Both the position numbers and the translations under genes were made by a program. The notes under the pieces are model-generated. The model did not search any database, was not told the origin of the DNA, and saw only the letters and a list, made by a program, of their open reading frames with translations. Of a stretch of DNA of 64,000 nucleotides, positions 26,013-34,496 are shown piece by piece. Each line of letters starts with the position of its first letter. Position 1 is the first letter of the stretch. The stretch spans positions 62,001-126,000 of the forward strand of contig NZ_JAUZQF010000014.1 of the NCBI RefSeq assembly GCF_030718205.1, given 5' to 3'. Source of the stretch: Nonomuraea turcica. Lineage in GTDB: Bacteria; Actinomycetota; Actinomycetes; Streptosporangiales; Streptosporangiaceae.

Positions 26013-26522
26013 TCACGTCTTGCGGCCGGCCTTGCTACGCGTACGGGACGTGCCGGCCCCCGCGGTCTCCTTGGCCGCGCTTCCGATCGGAGATGGCTGC
26101 ACTACCGATTTGCGCCCCTTCCTCGCGGGAGCGCCGGCCGGTGACGGCTTGACCACGGATTCCTGCCTGCGGCCTGGGACCCTGGCCGCCGGGGCGGGCT
26201 TCCGCTGCGCCACCGCCGAGACCTCCTCGAGCTCGTGGGCGGCCTCCCGGCTGAAGGTGCTGACGATCTCCCGGCCGCGGACGGCCAGGTCGTCGTAGAC
26301 CTTGGTGACCCGGTCCACCGCGGTGTCGAGGTAGCTGCGAGCCTTGGCGGGCAGGTCCCGGGTGATGGTCTCGGCGGTCTTACTCGGCAGGGTGCGGGCG
26401 GTTGCGGGGACATCGCGGGAGCGCATCTTTCGCCACTGGTCGGCCGCGTAGCCGCTGGCGCCCGCCACTGCGCAGAACGGCTTGGACTCGGCGATCCTCT
26501 TGACTTCTTTGGAGAGGGTCAT
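26013..26522 (-). CDS. HBHA-like protein with lysine/alanine/proline-rich tail
   Basis: A 169-residue protein. The first 100 residues are helical with the heparin-binding-haemagglutinin-like pattern (KPFCAVAGASGYAADQWRKM, later YDDLAVRGREIVSTFSREAA). The tail (about 115-169) is basic and low-complexity, with two similar segments ESVVKPSPAGAPARKGRK and KSVVQPSPIGSAAKE, then a Lys/Arg end. Such tails bind polyanions; in mycobacteria HBHA is a surface adhesin, in other actinomycetes the role is unknown. ATG 26522 follows AAGGAGA. No signal peptide is seen. Confidence 0.7.
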   Translation of the reverse strand: MTLSKEVKRIAESKPFCAVAGASGYAADQWRKMRSRDVPATARTLPSKTAETITRDLPAKARSYLDTAVDRVTKVYDDLAVRGREIVSTFSREAAHELEEVSAVAQRKPAPAARVPGRRQESVVKPSPAGAPARKGRKSVVQPSPIGSAAKETAGAGTSRTRSKAGRKT

Positions 26523-27482
26523 GGGCCATTTCTCCTTGTATCTGGTGCGGTATGGCCGCTCAAGCGGTGAAGCGCCGCCGTGCCGGGCAGGCCGGCCCCG
26601 ATGTGCCGCTCTGGCCAGCGCGGCCTTGGCGTGGTTTTCCTTGTGGAAGGACTCGTAGATGTCGATCAGCATCTGGCGTTGCCGCGTGGTGATACTGACA
26701 TCGGCTTCGATCACCCGCCACGTGTGACTGCCGGCGCCGGGACACTCGCCCATCGCCTGGGCTGATCTGAGCAATGCCATGGCGAGACGGGTGAGGACTC
26801 TGGCGCACGGCCTGCGCAACACACGCTCGATCCGGGGCGCGGCAGGGCCGGCCGCCAGGCTGACGATCCGGCGCAACGAGATCAGCGCCTGCTCGCGCAT
26901 GAACATCCCGATCGAGGTGGTGATGGGCAATGCCGTGGCTCCCATGCTTGGCCGAGATGATCGCTGTTGCGTGGCATGTCATGGAAGTCCCCAGCCGGCG
27001 ACAGCACTCGTGGAGGAGGGGTCGGCACAGCGCCCCAGTCTGTTCGGCATGCCGCGACCGGACCGGCGCCCCCCGTCTCGACCCGTGCCCCGCGCAGGGG
27101 CCCGCAAGTCTGATCCGCGGCCGATTTTGCTGCCTAGAGCAGGTATTTCAACCTTCCAAAGGCAATCGTCCTGGCACGCTCGGGTCGTGCCCCGCGGGGG
27201 ACAGACGAGGGCGTCAACTGCGGGTGACGTCAGGCGCCCAAAACCATGGAGATGGGCATGATGCCGGACCAGATCGGTCAAGTCTTGGGGTGTAAGTCGG
27301 ATTCGGGGGCATAAGTGAAATTGGAGAAGGATGCTTCTAGAGCGGACCGCCGCACCACCTCCAGCCGATCGTTCCGATCTTTGTCACAAGCTCAAGTCAC
27401 CTAACAGGGACAAAGTCACCTAATCGGGATAAACGAGTACCCTGTGGAGAAGGCGCACCGTGACAAGGGGGTCCGGGAAGCC
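26523..27482. other. About 0.9 kb without a recognisable gene
   Basis: No reading frame here resembles a known family. The reverse frame of the HBHA-like gene stays open upstream to about 26945 and includes ITTRQRQMLIDIYESFHKEN, which looks natural but which I cannot assign; it may be a decayed upstream gene. Base composition is patchier than in flanking genes. The right end holds a tandem direct repeat (27394-27432) in front of the hydrolase gene. Confidence 0.5.
27394..27432 (+). repeat. Tandem 20-bp direct repeat upstream of the hydrolase gene
   Basis: AAGTCACCTAACAGGGACAA (27394-27413) and AAGTCACCTAATCGGGATAA (27413-27432) match at 17 of 20 positions with a 19-bp period. They end 50 bp before ATG 27483, at the right place for activator or repressor binding, with the period close to two helical turns. 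Confidence 0.6.
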
Positions 27483-28550
27483 ATGTGGAAGGTTCCGCCG
27501 ACGGTGGCGAACGGGTTCGACGCCGTCACCAAGCTGGGCGGCGTCCTGCAAACCGGGATGCGCACAGCAGCCGAGCTCTGCGTGGAGGCGAGCAGGCAAG
27601 CCGGTTCGATGCTGCCGGTGACCAACCGTCATCGTGACCGGGATCCAGCGCCTGCCGAGGCACCATGTTTCGTACGAAGCCGCCCGAACGGGGTGGCTCC
27701 GATCACCGTGGCCTACGAGCGGCAGGGGACGGGCGAGCCCGTGGTCTTGCTGCACGGAATCGGGCAAGACAGGCATGCCTGGGACCAGGTGATCCCTCTG
27801 CTCGGAGCCGAACGCGAGGCGATCACGCTGGATCTGCCGGGTTTCGGACAGTCTCCCGACCTGTCCGCCGACGTGCCGCGTGACCTGCCGACCATGGTGT
27901 CGGGGCTGGGCGCGGTGTTCAAAGCGCTCGGCGTACGGCGGCCGCATGTCGTCGGCCACTCGCTGGGCGGCCTGATCGCGCTACGGCTGGCCCAGGCCGG
28001 GCTCGTACGCAGCGTGACCGCCCTGGCGCCGGCCGGATTCTGGAACGAGGGCGAGCGACGCTACGCCTTCGCCGTGCTGGCCACCGCACGCCAGCTCGCC
28101 CGGCTGCCCGACACCGTCGTGGAACGGATGGCCGGCACGGTCGTGGGACAGGTGGCCCTGACCCGCATTCTGTACGGAAGCGCCGACGGGTGCCCGCCCG
28201 ACACCCTGACGGCCTGCCTGCGCGCGTTGCGCCAATCGGTGGCCTTCCAGGCGACCTTGCGCGCTGGACGGGCACCGGATCTGTTCAACGGCACCATTGC
28301 CGACATACCGGTGACCATCGCTTGGGGAACGCATGACCGGCTGCTACCCGACCGGCAGGCGGCCCGTGTCATGGCGGTGATCCCTGGGGCGCGGCTGGTC
28401 CAGCTGACGGGATGCGGGCATGTTCCGATGAACGACGCACCGGAACGGGTCGCCAAACTGATCCTGCGAAGCACCGCCTCCAGCCGCACCGGCTCTCAAC
28501 GAGTAGCACGAGTGCCGGTCCCCCGCCAGGGGGCGTCCCACCGGGGGTGA
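27483..28550 (+). CDS. Alpha/beta hydrolase
   Basis: About 355 residues from ATG 27483 (GTG 27444 is an alternative start 13 codons upstream). The hydrolase core begins near residue 75: PVVLLHGIGQDRHAWDQVIP (oxyanion HG), the nucleophile elbow VVGHSLGGLIALRLAQ with catalytic Ser, an acid in AWGTHDRLLP and the catalytic His in GCGHVPMNDAPERV. The N-terminal 70 residues are extra relative to most family members. Substrate cannot be told. The last 25 residues are Arg/Ser-rich and may be altered by the rearranged sequence that follows (RHS fragment at about 28617). Confidence 0.85.
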   Translation: MWKVPPTVANGFDAVTKLGGVLQTGMRTAAELCVEASRQAGSMLPVTNRHRDRDPAPAEAPCFVRSRPNGVAPITVAYERQGTGEPVVLLHGIGQDRHAWDQVIPLLGAEREAITLDLPGFGQSPDLSADVPRDLPTMVSGLGAVFKALGVRRPHVVGHSLGGLIALRLAQAGLVRSVTALAPAGFWNEGERRYAFAVLATARQLARLPDTVVERMAGTVVGQVALTRILYGSADGCPPDTLTACLRALRQSVAFQATLRAGRAPDLFNGTIADIPVTIAWGTHDRLLPDRQAARVMAVIPGARLVQLTGCGHVPMNDAPERVAKLILRSTASSRTGSQRVARVPVPRQGASHRG

Positions 28551-28616
28551 TCGCCTCCCACGCTCGCACCGCGTCGGCGGCGGCGCTGGCCGGCTCCAGG
28601 TGGTCGCGCACGCCCC

Positions 28617-29052
28617 GCCAAGGTCACCAACGCGCTCGGCAACTCCACGGTCGGCGCCTATGACCTGGCTGGCCGTTTGACGAGCGTGACAAGCCTGGAC
28701 AACACGGGCGCCACCGTGCGTACCGTCGGCCTAGGCTATGACGCCGTGGGCAACCCGACCCGCTACACCTCCGGCGAGGGCCACGTCACCCGCCGCAGTT
28801 ACGACGCCACCAACCTGCTCACCGAGCTGGTCGAGCCTATCTCCGCTAGCAAATCGATCACGACCAGCTTCGGCTACGACGCGGTCGGCGCCCGCACCCG
28901 GCTCGCCGACGGCCGCGGCAACGCCACTTGGACCAGCTACAACAGCCTCGGCCTGATCGAAACTCTCACCGAGTCGGCCACCACTGCGCACCCGAACCTG
29001 GCCGACCGCACCTGGACCCGCCTATATGACGCGGCCGGTAACGAGACTGCGC
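28617..29052 (+). pseudogene. RHS/YD-repeat protein fragment
   Basis: An in-frame stretch encodes several YD repeats: KVTNALGNSTVGAYDLAGRL, LGYDAVGNPTRYTSGEGHVT, SFGYDAVGARTRLADGRGNA and RLYDAAGNETAL. RHS/YD-repeat proteins form large shells carrying toxins. Here both ends are lost: the left edge directly follows the hydrolase gene without start codon or signal, and homology stops at about 29052. Only about 145 residues remain of a family normally above 1000. It is a displaced remnant. Confidence 0.82.
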
Positions 29053-29369
29053 TCGGGCTTGCTCTTCATGGGCGTTGGCGTTGGTGGTGTCGGCGGGGCG
29101 AGTCACGGATCGCCCTCAACGGCTCGGCGCTTTGGGTGTCGTCACCGGCCGGGCAAGGAGGTCAGGACTGTGATGATGCACATGGCGAGGCCCCCATAGG
29201 GACACATCACCGCCTGGTCCGGCGGCACCGCCCAGGCCAGGGCGACAGGTCATCACCAAGGCACGGGGCCAGTCTCAAGCTGGGTCAGACCCTGGCTGGA
29301 GGGGCGGTGTCTCTCCAGTCTCACAGTGCTCAAGCGCAGTTTGGTCCTCTGGGCGACGGACACGACCCG

Positions 29370-29890
29370 GTGAAGCTGGCGGCGTTCATCGCCGCCCAGA
29401 GGACCGAGCATGGCATCCCGTATGCGGTCTCGTGCCGGGCGCTGGGCCGCTCGGTGGCCTCGTTGTACAAGTGGCTGGGCCGTGCCCGGGAAGGCCCCAG
29501 TGCTCGGGAACGGCGGCGGTTACGGCTGGTCGAGGCGGTGATCTCGATGTTCTGGCGGCGCAAGGGAGCCGACGGCTCGTCCCGGATCGCCGAGCATTTG
29601 CGCCGGGAGGGCTGGCGGGTTCTCCGACAACACGGTGGCGAGATCATGCGCGTGGGTGGGCTGGCCGCCCGCCCGAGCTGCAAGCGCAAGAGCACCACCC
29701 GCCGGGATGGTGGCCGGTGGCACGCCTCCGACCAGCTCCAGCGGGACTTCGGGGTGAGCGCGCCGGACCAGCGATGGGTCGGGGACGGCACCGAGATTCC
29801 TACCGGCGAGGGGAAACTGCAGCTGGCGGCGGTATCGGACTTGGTTTCCCGGCATTGTGGTCTATGCCGTCAGTGAGCATCACGACGCCG
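29370..29890 (+). mobile_element. IS3-family transposase orfB remnant
   Basis: GTG 29370 opens VKLAAFIAAQRTEHGIPYAV, the usual start of IS3-group orfB, followed by LGRSVASLYKWLGR, the HTH-like KGADGSSRIAEHLRREGWRV and the first DDE region QRWVGDGTEIPTGEGKLQLA. The frame ends at 29876; the last homologous residues (VVYAVSEHHDA) are in the next frame, so there is a frameshift at about 29850. The second Asp and the Glu of the DDE triad are missing. No orfA and no terminal inverted repeats were found. Non-functional. Confidence 0.85.
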
Positions 29891-30020
29891 CGCCGGCGGC
29901 GCGAGCGCCACCCTTGACCGAAGCCGAGCGCGAGTCGCCGATCCTGGCAGCATTATCCGGAGCGGGGAAGGCGCGGGCAGCGTGGCGCGGAAGAGCATGT
30001 TCATCCGCCTCCCGTTGAGT

Positions 30021-30036
30021 ACAATAAGATTATTGT
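30021..30036. promoter_or_regulatory. Operator palindrome of the higBA pair
   Basis: ACAATAAGATTATTGT has perfect 7-bp arms around a 2-bp centre (30021-30036). It lies 13 bp before the toxin start and is AT-rich in a GC-rich region. It is the natural site for autorepression by the antitoxin/complex. Confidence 0.78.
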
Positions 30037-30049
30037 GTCTGGAGGGCGG

Positions 30050-30409
30050 ATGGCATATCGACTGGTGTTGACCACCCAGGTACGCGACTGGCTCCACGAG
30101 TTGCGTACTGGAGATGCGGTGACGCGGAGGCTGGTGGCCGAGGCCATCGACCGGCTCTTGGATGAGGGACCGGCCCTGGGGCGCCCTTTGGTGGATCGGA
30201 TCAGCGGCTCCGGCCTGCACAATCTCAAAGAGTTGCGGCCCGGGTCCAGCGGAACCAGCGAAGTACGGATCCTGTTCATCTTCGATCCCCTCCGCAACGC
30301 GGTCCTCCTGATCGCGGGCGACAAGTCCGGGCAATGGAACCAGTGGTACCGACAAGCCATCCCGCTGGCCGAGCAGTGGTATGAGGCGTATCTGAAGGAG
30401 TTGCCATGA
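30050..30409 (+). CDS. Type II toxin, HigB/Gp49 (RelE superfamily)
   Basis: A 119-residue toxin-like protein. It matches the phage-derived Gp49/HigB family: ELRPGSSGTSEVRILFIFDP, VLLIAGDKSGQWNQWYRQAI, then PLAEQWYEAYLKEL. RelE-superfamily HigB toxins cut mRNA on the ribosome. ATG 30050 follows GGAGG. It is the first gene of the pair (toxin before antitoxin, as usual for higBA), overlapping the antitoxin start by 4 bp (ATGA). It sits in a patch of mobile-element debris, consistent with acquisition. Confidence 0.9.
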   Translation: MAYRLVLTTQVRDWLHELRTGDAVTRRLVAEAIDRLLDEGPALGRPLVDRISGSGLHNLKELRPGSSGTSEVRILFIFDPLRNAVLLIAGDKSGQWNQWYRQAIPLAEQWYEAYLKELP

Positions 30410-30726
30410 GCACCGAGTTCCACTCCTATACGCGTGAGGAGTTCATCACCGAGTTCGTCCACCCCGACGACCGCCAGGCGTTGGAGGAGGCACGGGAGCG
30501 CCGGGTGGCCCAGGTGCGCGGGGGGTTCCTGGCAGACATGCGTAAGAAGGTCGGGCTGACCCAAGCCGAGGTGGCTCAGGCGATGGGGGTGTCCCAGCAG
30601 CGCGTCTCGGCGATCGAGAGCGGGTCCATCGCCGAATTGGCCACCCTCGGCCTGTACATCCACGCTCTGGGCGGAGAACTGAAGGTCATCGCCGACTTCG
30701 GGGACACCTGGCAACGCGTCGCCTGA
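30406..30726 (+). CDS. HigA-like antitoxin, XRE family
   Basis: A 106-residue antitoxin with a C-terminal XRE helix-turn-helix (VGLTQAEVAQAMGVSQQRVS then AIESG, residues about 45-70). The N-terminal part is acidic, suited to binding the basic toxin. Its ATG overlaps the toxin stop, so translation is coupled. It should bind the palindrome at 30021-30036 and neutralise the toxin. The gene ends 84 bp before a very strong hairpin. Confidence 0.9.
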   Translation: MSTEFHSYTREEFITEFVHPDDRQALEEARERRVAQVRGGFLADMRKKVGLTQAEVAQAMGVSQQRVSAIESGSIAELATLGLYIHALGGELKVIADFGDTWQRVA

Positions 30727-30810
30727 CCGGATCTGCGAAGGTCCCGGACTGGTCAGGATTGAAGAGGCGAGCCCCGCGATTCACGATGTTTCGCAGTGTT
30801 CTGTGGATCT

Positions 30811-30871
30811 GTCAAACGAGGTTTGGCGCCCCGGGTGATGATCTCGCCCGGGGCGCTAAACCTCGTTTGAC
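30811..30871. terminator. Long inverted repeat with 25-bp arms, probably a bidirectional terminator
   Basis: The left arm 30811-30835 (GTCAAACGAGGTTTGGCGCC then CCGGG) and the right arm 30847-30871 are complementary at 24 of 25 positions, the exception being a G-T wobble, with an 11-base loop. It lies between the convergent higA (ends 30726) and cyclo-ligase (ends 30909) genes, ideal for terminating both. Arms this long are more than a terminator needs, so a miniature element is an alternative. Confidence 0.75.
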
Positions 30872-30908
30872 GGCTACGCACTTTGCATGGCGAGTGGTGC
30901 CCGCTGAT

Positions 30909-31631
30909 CTAGCTCAGGTTCTCCTTGGCGCGCAATCCGAGGATCGGGATTGCGGCGATCTTGTCCGCGGGCATGCTGGACCAGATCACCCCGCTTGGGC
31001 GTGGAGAACGTGGGCAGGTGATGATGTCCTTTTCCGTGACGATCAGGTCGACCCGAAAGTCGTGCGCCGTTTCCGGCAGCGGTTCATCGACCACCTGGAG
31101 CGAATGCACCGTGGTGACGATCAGCGTGTCGTTGGTGACAAGGCCGTCCTCGATCAGGAGAGCCACCTCGATGTCGGAGTAACCCGCTCCCTTGCCTAGC
31201 CGTACTCCCTCCCGGTTGACCGCGACGGTGCCGCAGACGATCAGGTCGATCGGGCGCATGTGCTCTGGGCCCACCCGAGGGCTCGCATGTGCGGCTGTGC
31301 TACTGGAGGCGGCTTGGCCAGGCGGCAGCGTGGAGTGCGCGGGATCGATGAGGTAGAACGGCTCGATGGTGGCGATCTTCGGGACCGCCATGTAGAGGAT
31401 CTTGCCTTCGGTCAGAGCACGAGCGCGCATCAGCAACTGCGCCGTGTCCGGGTTGGCCTTCACCGTACGCGCTCGTCGCCAGGCATCCGTGGTCGCGAGC
31501 AGGTCGGCCGCGCTGTCTGAGCCGACGAACTGAGGGATATGGCCGTGTGCATCCGGTGCGGAGATCTCGGCTTCGATCAGCGCCGACCAGATGCGTTCCC
31601 GGGCCGCGCACTTGTCATCGTCGAGGCTCAT
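30909..31631 (-). CDS. 5-formyltetrahydrofolate cyclo-ligase family protein
   Basis: A 240-residue protein of the 5-FTHF cyclo-ligase (MthfS-like) fold. Signatures: YMAVPKIATIEPFYLIDP, IDLIVCGTVAVNREGVRLGK and then GAGYSDIEVALLIE, the phosphate-binding glycine-rich stretch typical of the family. The canonical enzyme turns 5-formyl-THF into methenyl-THF with ATP. This subgroup is longer at the N-terminus and is often found beside HTH/TPR regulators in actinomycetes, so its substrate may differ. It lies 12 bp downstream of the truncated TPR gene. Confidence 0.82.
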   Translation of the reverse strand: MSLDDDKCAARERIWSALIEAEISAPDAHGHIPQFVGSDSAADLLATTDAWRRARTVKANPDTAQLLMRARALTEGKILYMAVPKIATIEPFYLIDPAHSTLPPGQAASSSTAAHASPRVGPEHMRPIDLIVCGTVAVNREGVRLGKGAGYSDIEVALLIEDGLVTNDTLIVTTVHSLQVVDEPLPETAHDFRVDLIVTEKDIITCPRSPRPSGVIWSSMPADKIAAIPILGLRAKENLS

Positions 31632-31643
31632 ACCGTCAGTCCA

Positions 31644-32395
31644 TCACGTCGCCATCAGCGCGAACAGCCGATCGCTGATCTCCTGAACCCCTGGCTCGTG
31701 GCACCAGGGTGCAAGCTCCCTGCCTGCGGTGAAGGCGATGTTCAGTCCGCCTGCTCCGCGCGTCTCCTGGATGAGGTCGATGGCCTGGTGCAGGGTGCCG
31801 CACGCCTCTTCCAGCTTGCCTTGCCGGACGTAGGCGAGTGTGAGGTTGCCCAGCACGATGGACTGGGATTTCTTCCAGCGGACCAGGCTGCGTGCCGACT
31901 TGGTCAGGATCTGTTCGGCCTTGTGGTTCACGCCGAGGGACAGGTAGCAGGAGCCCGCCAGGCGGTCGAATTGGGTGGGCGAGAACATGTGCAGCGCTTC
32001 ATCGTCGTGGTGGATGCGGGCGAAACTGTCCTCCGCCTTTCCCAGGACCCTTTCGCAGTGGCGCCTTTCTCCCAGCATCGCGTACGCCTCGCTGACGTGC
32101 AGAAAGCCCAGACCGGTGAGTACGTCGCTGACCTTCCGACTGACAAGCGCCGTCTCGTTGCAGAGGCGCAGCCCTTCTCTGACGTCTTTGGTGCCGTACA
32201 AGGCGACGAAGCCTTTCCGGAGGTGGGCGTGAGCTTCGAGGATGGGATCTCTGACTTCCCTGGCGGCGGCGATCGCCTGGTCGAAGTACTGCACCGACAC
32301 GGCGTCGTCGCGCCTCTGCGACGCGTCCCACACGAGTTGGCCCATCAGGGTGGCCGACTCGGCAAGCGAGATGCACAGTTCGCGGCGGTCGCGGC
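31644..32395 (-). pseudogene. TPR regulator, N-terminally truncated
   Basis: The last about 240 residues read like the C-terminal TPR domain of an XRE-type actinobacterial regulator: LCISLAESATLMGQLVWDAS, DQAIAAAREVRDPILEAHAH, LRKGFVALYGTKDVREGL, ending FALMAT. The N-terminal helix-turn-helix is missing: upstream of about 32395 the frame turns into antisense of an RCC1-type gene. The intact part lies directly upstream of the cyclo-ligase gene. Open frame continues to 32606 but has no family character there, so a rearrangement removed the 5' half. Confidence 0.72.
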
Positions 32396-32582
32396 GGGTT
32401 GCGCTTTCGGGCTGGCGTTGACGAGCGGCGGGGAAGCCTACGGCTGGGGTCAGTACGAGTCCGGCCAGACCGGCACCGGCAAACCCGTGCCGATGCCGGT
32501 GTTCCCGGTCGCCGGGCGTACCGGCATCACGTTCATCGCCGCCGGAGGCGACCACGGTCTGGCCGCCCGGCTGGTGAGCTGA
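32379..32582 (+). pseudogene. RCC1-repeat protein, C-terminal fragment
   Basis: About 67 residues: FAAVAAGCAFGLALTSGGEA, YGWGQYESGQTGTG, then ITFIAAGGDHGLAARLVS and TGA at 32580-32582. These are one full RCC1 (chromosome-condensation-regulator) propeller blade and part of the next. No start codon or earlier blades exist upstream; the sequence there is the oppositely oriented TPR gene. It is the 3' end of a lost gene joined to the TPR gene by recombination at about 32379-32395. Confidence 0.75.
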
Positions 32583-32610
32583 CCGACGCGGGCAGACCGC
32601 CGGCAAGGGC

Positions 32611-33465
32611 TCAGGCCTTGTCGGCGCCCTCGTTGGCGCCGCGCACGAAGTACCGCTGGAACACCACGAAGACGACCGCCACCGGGATCGTGGCCAGCAA
32701 GGCCGCGCCCAGCTTGAGCGGATACTGCGTGCCCTTGCCCAGCGACCCGCTCACCAGGTCGGCCAGCCCGCGCGGCAACGTGAACAACTCCGGGCTCTGC
32801 ACCGCGACCAGCGTGTGCGGGAACTCGTTCCAGGAGCCCTGGAAGGAGATGATGGTGAGCGTGATCAGCGCGGGCCGGGCCATCGGCAGCACCACGGACC
32901 AGAACGTGCGCAACACCCCGGCGCCGTCGACCCGGGCCGCCTCCTCCACGGTCGTCGGGATCGACTCGAAGAACTGTTTCATGATGAAGACCCCGGTGGC
33001 GTCCGCGATCACGGGCAGGATGAGCGCGGTGTAGCTGTCGTACAGGCCGAGCTGGTTCAGCACCAGGAACTTCGGGATGAACAGCACTACCCCCGGCACC
33101 GCGATGATCGCCACGATGGCCGAGAACAGCGCCCGCCGGCCCCCGAACCGCAGCCGGGCCAGCGCGTACCCGGCCATGGAGTCCAGCAGCACCCGCCCGG
33201 CCGTGATGACCAGCGTCACCAGCACAGAGTTGCCCAGCCACAGCGGCAGGCCGGTGCCGGCGAACACGCGCTCGTAGCCGGCGAGCGACACCGGATCGGG
33301 GAAGGGTGACAGGGGGTGGGCCGCCGCGTCCGGCTCGGTCTTGAACGAGGTCGCGATCTGGATGACGAACGGGTACAGGAACACGAGCGCGAAGAAGACC
33401 AGCACGAAGTAGCCGGCGAAGGTCGAGGCCAGCGCGCGGGGGCCGGTGCGCGGGTCGCGGGCCAT
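32611..33465 (-). CDS. Carbohydrate ABC transporter permease, MalG type
   Basis: A 284-residue permease with six transmembrane segments. The MalG-type coupling motif EEAARVDGAGVLRTFWSVVLP lies near residue 190, and the N-terminus has the characteristic FLYPFVIQIATSFKTEPDA. ATG 33465 follows GGGAGGGG. It is the last gene of a lacI-SBP-malF-malG set on the reverse strand, 2 bp after the MalF-type gene. Substrate is probably an oligosaccharide, judged by the divergent debranching-type glycosidase. Confidence 0.92.
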   Translation of the reverse strand: MARDPRTGPRALASTFAGYFVLVFFALVFLYPFVIQIATSFKTEPDAAAHPLSPFPDPVSLAGYERVFAGTGLPLWLGNSVLVTLVITAGRVLLDSMAGYALARLRFGGRRALFSAIVAIIAVPGVVLFIPKFLVLNQLGLYDSYTALILPVIADATGVFIMKQFFESIPTTVEEAARVDGAGVLRTFWSVVLPMARPALITLTIISFQGSWNEFPHTLVAVQSPELFTLPRGLADLVSGSLGKGTQYPLKLGAALLATIPVAVVFVVFQRYFVRGANEGADKA

Positions 33466-33467
33466 GC

Positions 33468-34496
33468 TCACCCCCTCCCTCTCATGACCCACCGCTGGAC
33501 CAGCGTGAGCACCACGATGATGAAGAACAGCACGAACGAGATCGCCGTGCCGGTGCCGTACTCGAAGGAGCCGAAGGCGCTCTCGTAGGACAGGTACGCC
33601 GGTGTGAGCGTGGTCTTGGCGGGATTGCCCTGGCTCATCACGTAGACCTGGTCGAACACCTGCCACGTCGCGATCAGCCCCAGCGTCAGCACCAGGAACA
33701 GCGCGGGCCGCAACATCGGCAGCGTCACGTGCCGGAACACCCCCCACCGGCCCGCGCCGTCCAGCATGGCGGCCTCCTCCAGCGACACGGGGATGTCCTG
33801 CAGCGCGGCCAGGAACATGAGCATGTACGTCCCCGACGTGGTCCACACGACCAGCACGATGATCGTCACCATGGCCACGCTCGGGCCGGACAACCACTCC
33901 CACCACGAGAGCCCGAACGGCCCGCCGCCGGTCAGCGCCTGCGGCGGCGCGGCCGGATCGGCCAGCCCGACCGCCCCCAGCAGCAGGTGCAGCACCCCGC
34001 GCGAATCGGCGAACCACTGCGGCCCGTCCACGCCGAACAACGCCAGCAGGCCGTTGACCGCCCCCGAATTGGCGAACACGAACAGGAACACCACGCTGAT
34101 CGCGACCGAGCTGGTGACCGACGGGAAGAAGAACGCCGCGCGGAAGAACGTCCTGCCCCGCAGCAGCCGGGCGTTGACGATCAATGCCAGGCCGAGCGCC
34201 AGCACGGTCTGGGCGGGCACCACGATGGCCACGTAATAGGCGTTGTTGCGCACGCTCGTCATGAAGTCCTGCCGGGTCAGCCCCTCCTCGGCGAACAGCC
34301 GGGTGTAGTTGTCGAGGCCGACGAAGGGGACGCCGGAGCGGAACGGGCTGCCCTGCCCGTTCCAGTCGGTCAGGCTCACCCACATGGCCATGAGGATCGG
34401 CGCCAGCATGAACAGGCCCAGGATCACCACGACCGGGGCGACGAACAGCCAGCCGGCGAGGGTCTCCCGCGCGGCGCCGGGCCGGCGAGCGATCAT
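33468..34496 (-). CDS. Carbohydrate ABC transporter permease, MalF type
   Basis: A 342-residue permease. It begins with a MalF-like hydrophobic segment (LFVAPVVVILGLFMLAPILM) and has the coupling motif SLEEAAMLDGAGRWGVFRHV near residue 240. About 55 more residues are present around 140-195 than in the shortest MalF proteins, an extracytoplasmic loop. Its ATG overlaps the stop of the binding-protein gene (ATGA at 34493-34496). It pairs with the MalG-type permease downstream. Confidence 0.92.
   Translation of the reverse strand: MIARRPGAARETLAGWLFVAPVVVILGLFMLAPILMAMWVSLTDWNGQGSPFRSGVPFVGLDNYTRLFAEEGLTRQDFMTSVRNNAYYVAIVVPAQTVLALGLALIVNARLLRGRTFFRAAFFFPSVTSSVAISVVFLFVFANSGAVNGLLALFGVDGPQWFADSRGVLHLLLGAVGLADPAAPPQALTGGGPFGLSWWEWLSGPSVAMVTIIVLVVWTTSGTYMLMFLAALQDIPVSLEEAAMLDGAGRWGVFRHVTLPMLRPALFLVLTLGLIATWQVFDQVYVMSQGNPAKTTLTPAYLSYESAFGSFEYGTGTAISFVLFFIIVVLTLVQRWVMRGRG

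Noticed and set aside
29053..29369. A gene between the RHS fragment and the transposase remnant
   Set aside because: The frame is open but the sequence is not protein-like and matches neither neighbour; treated as junk joined during rearrangement.
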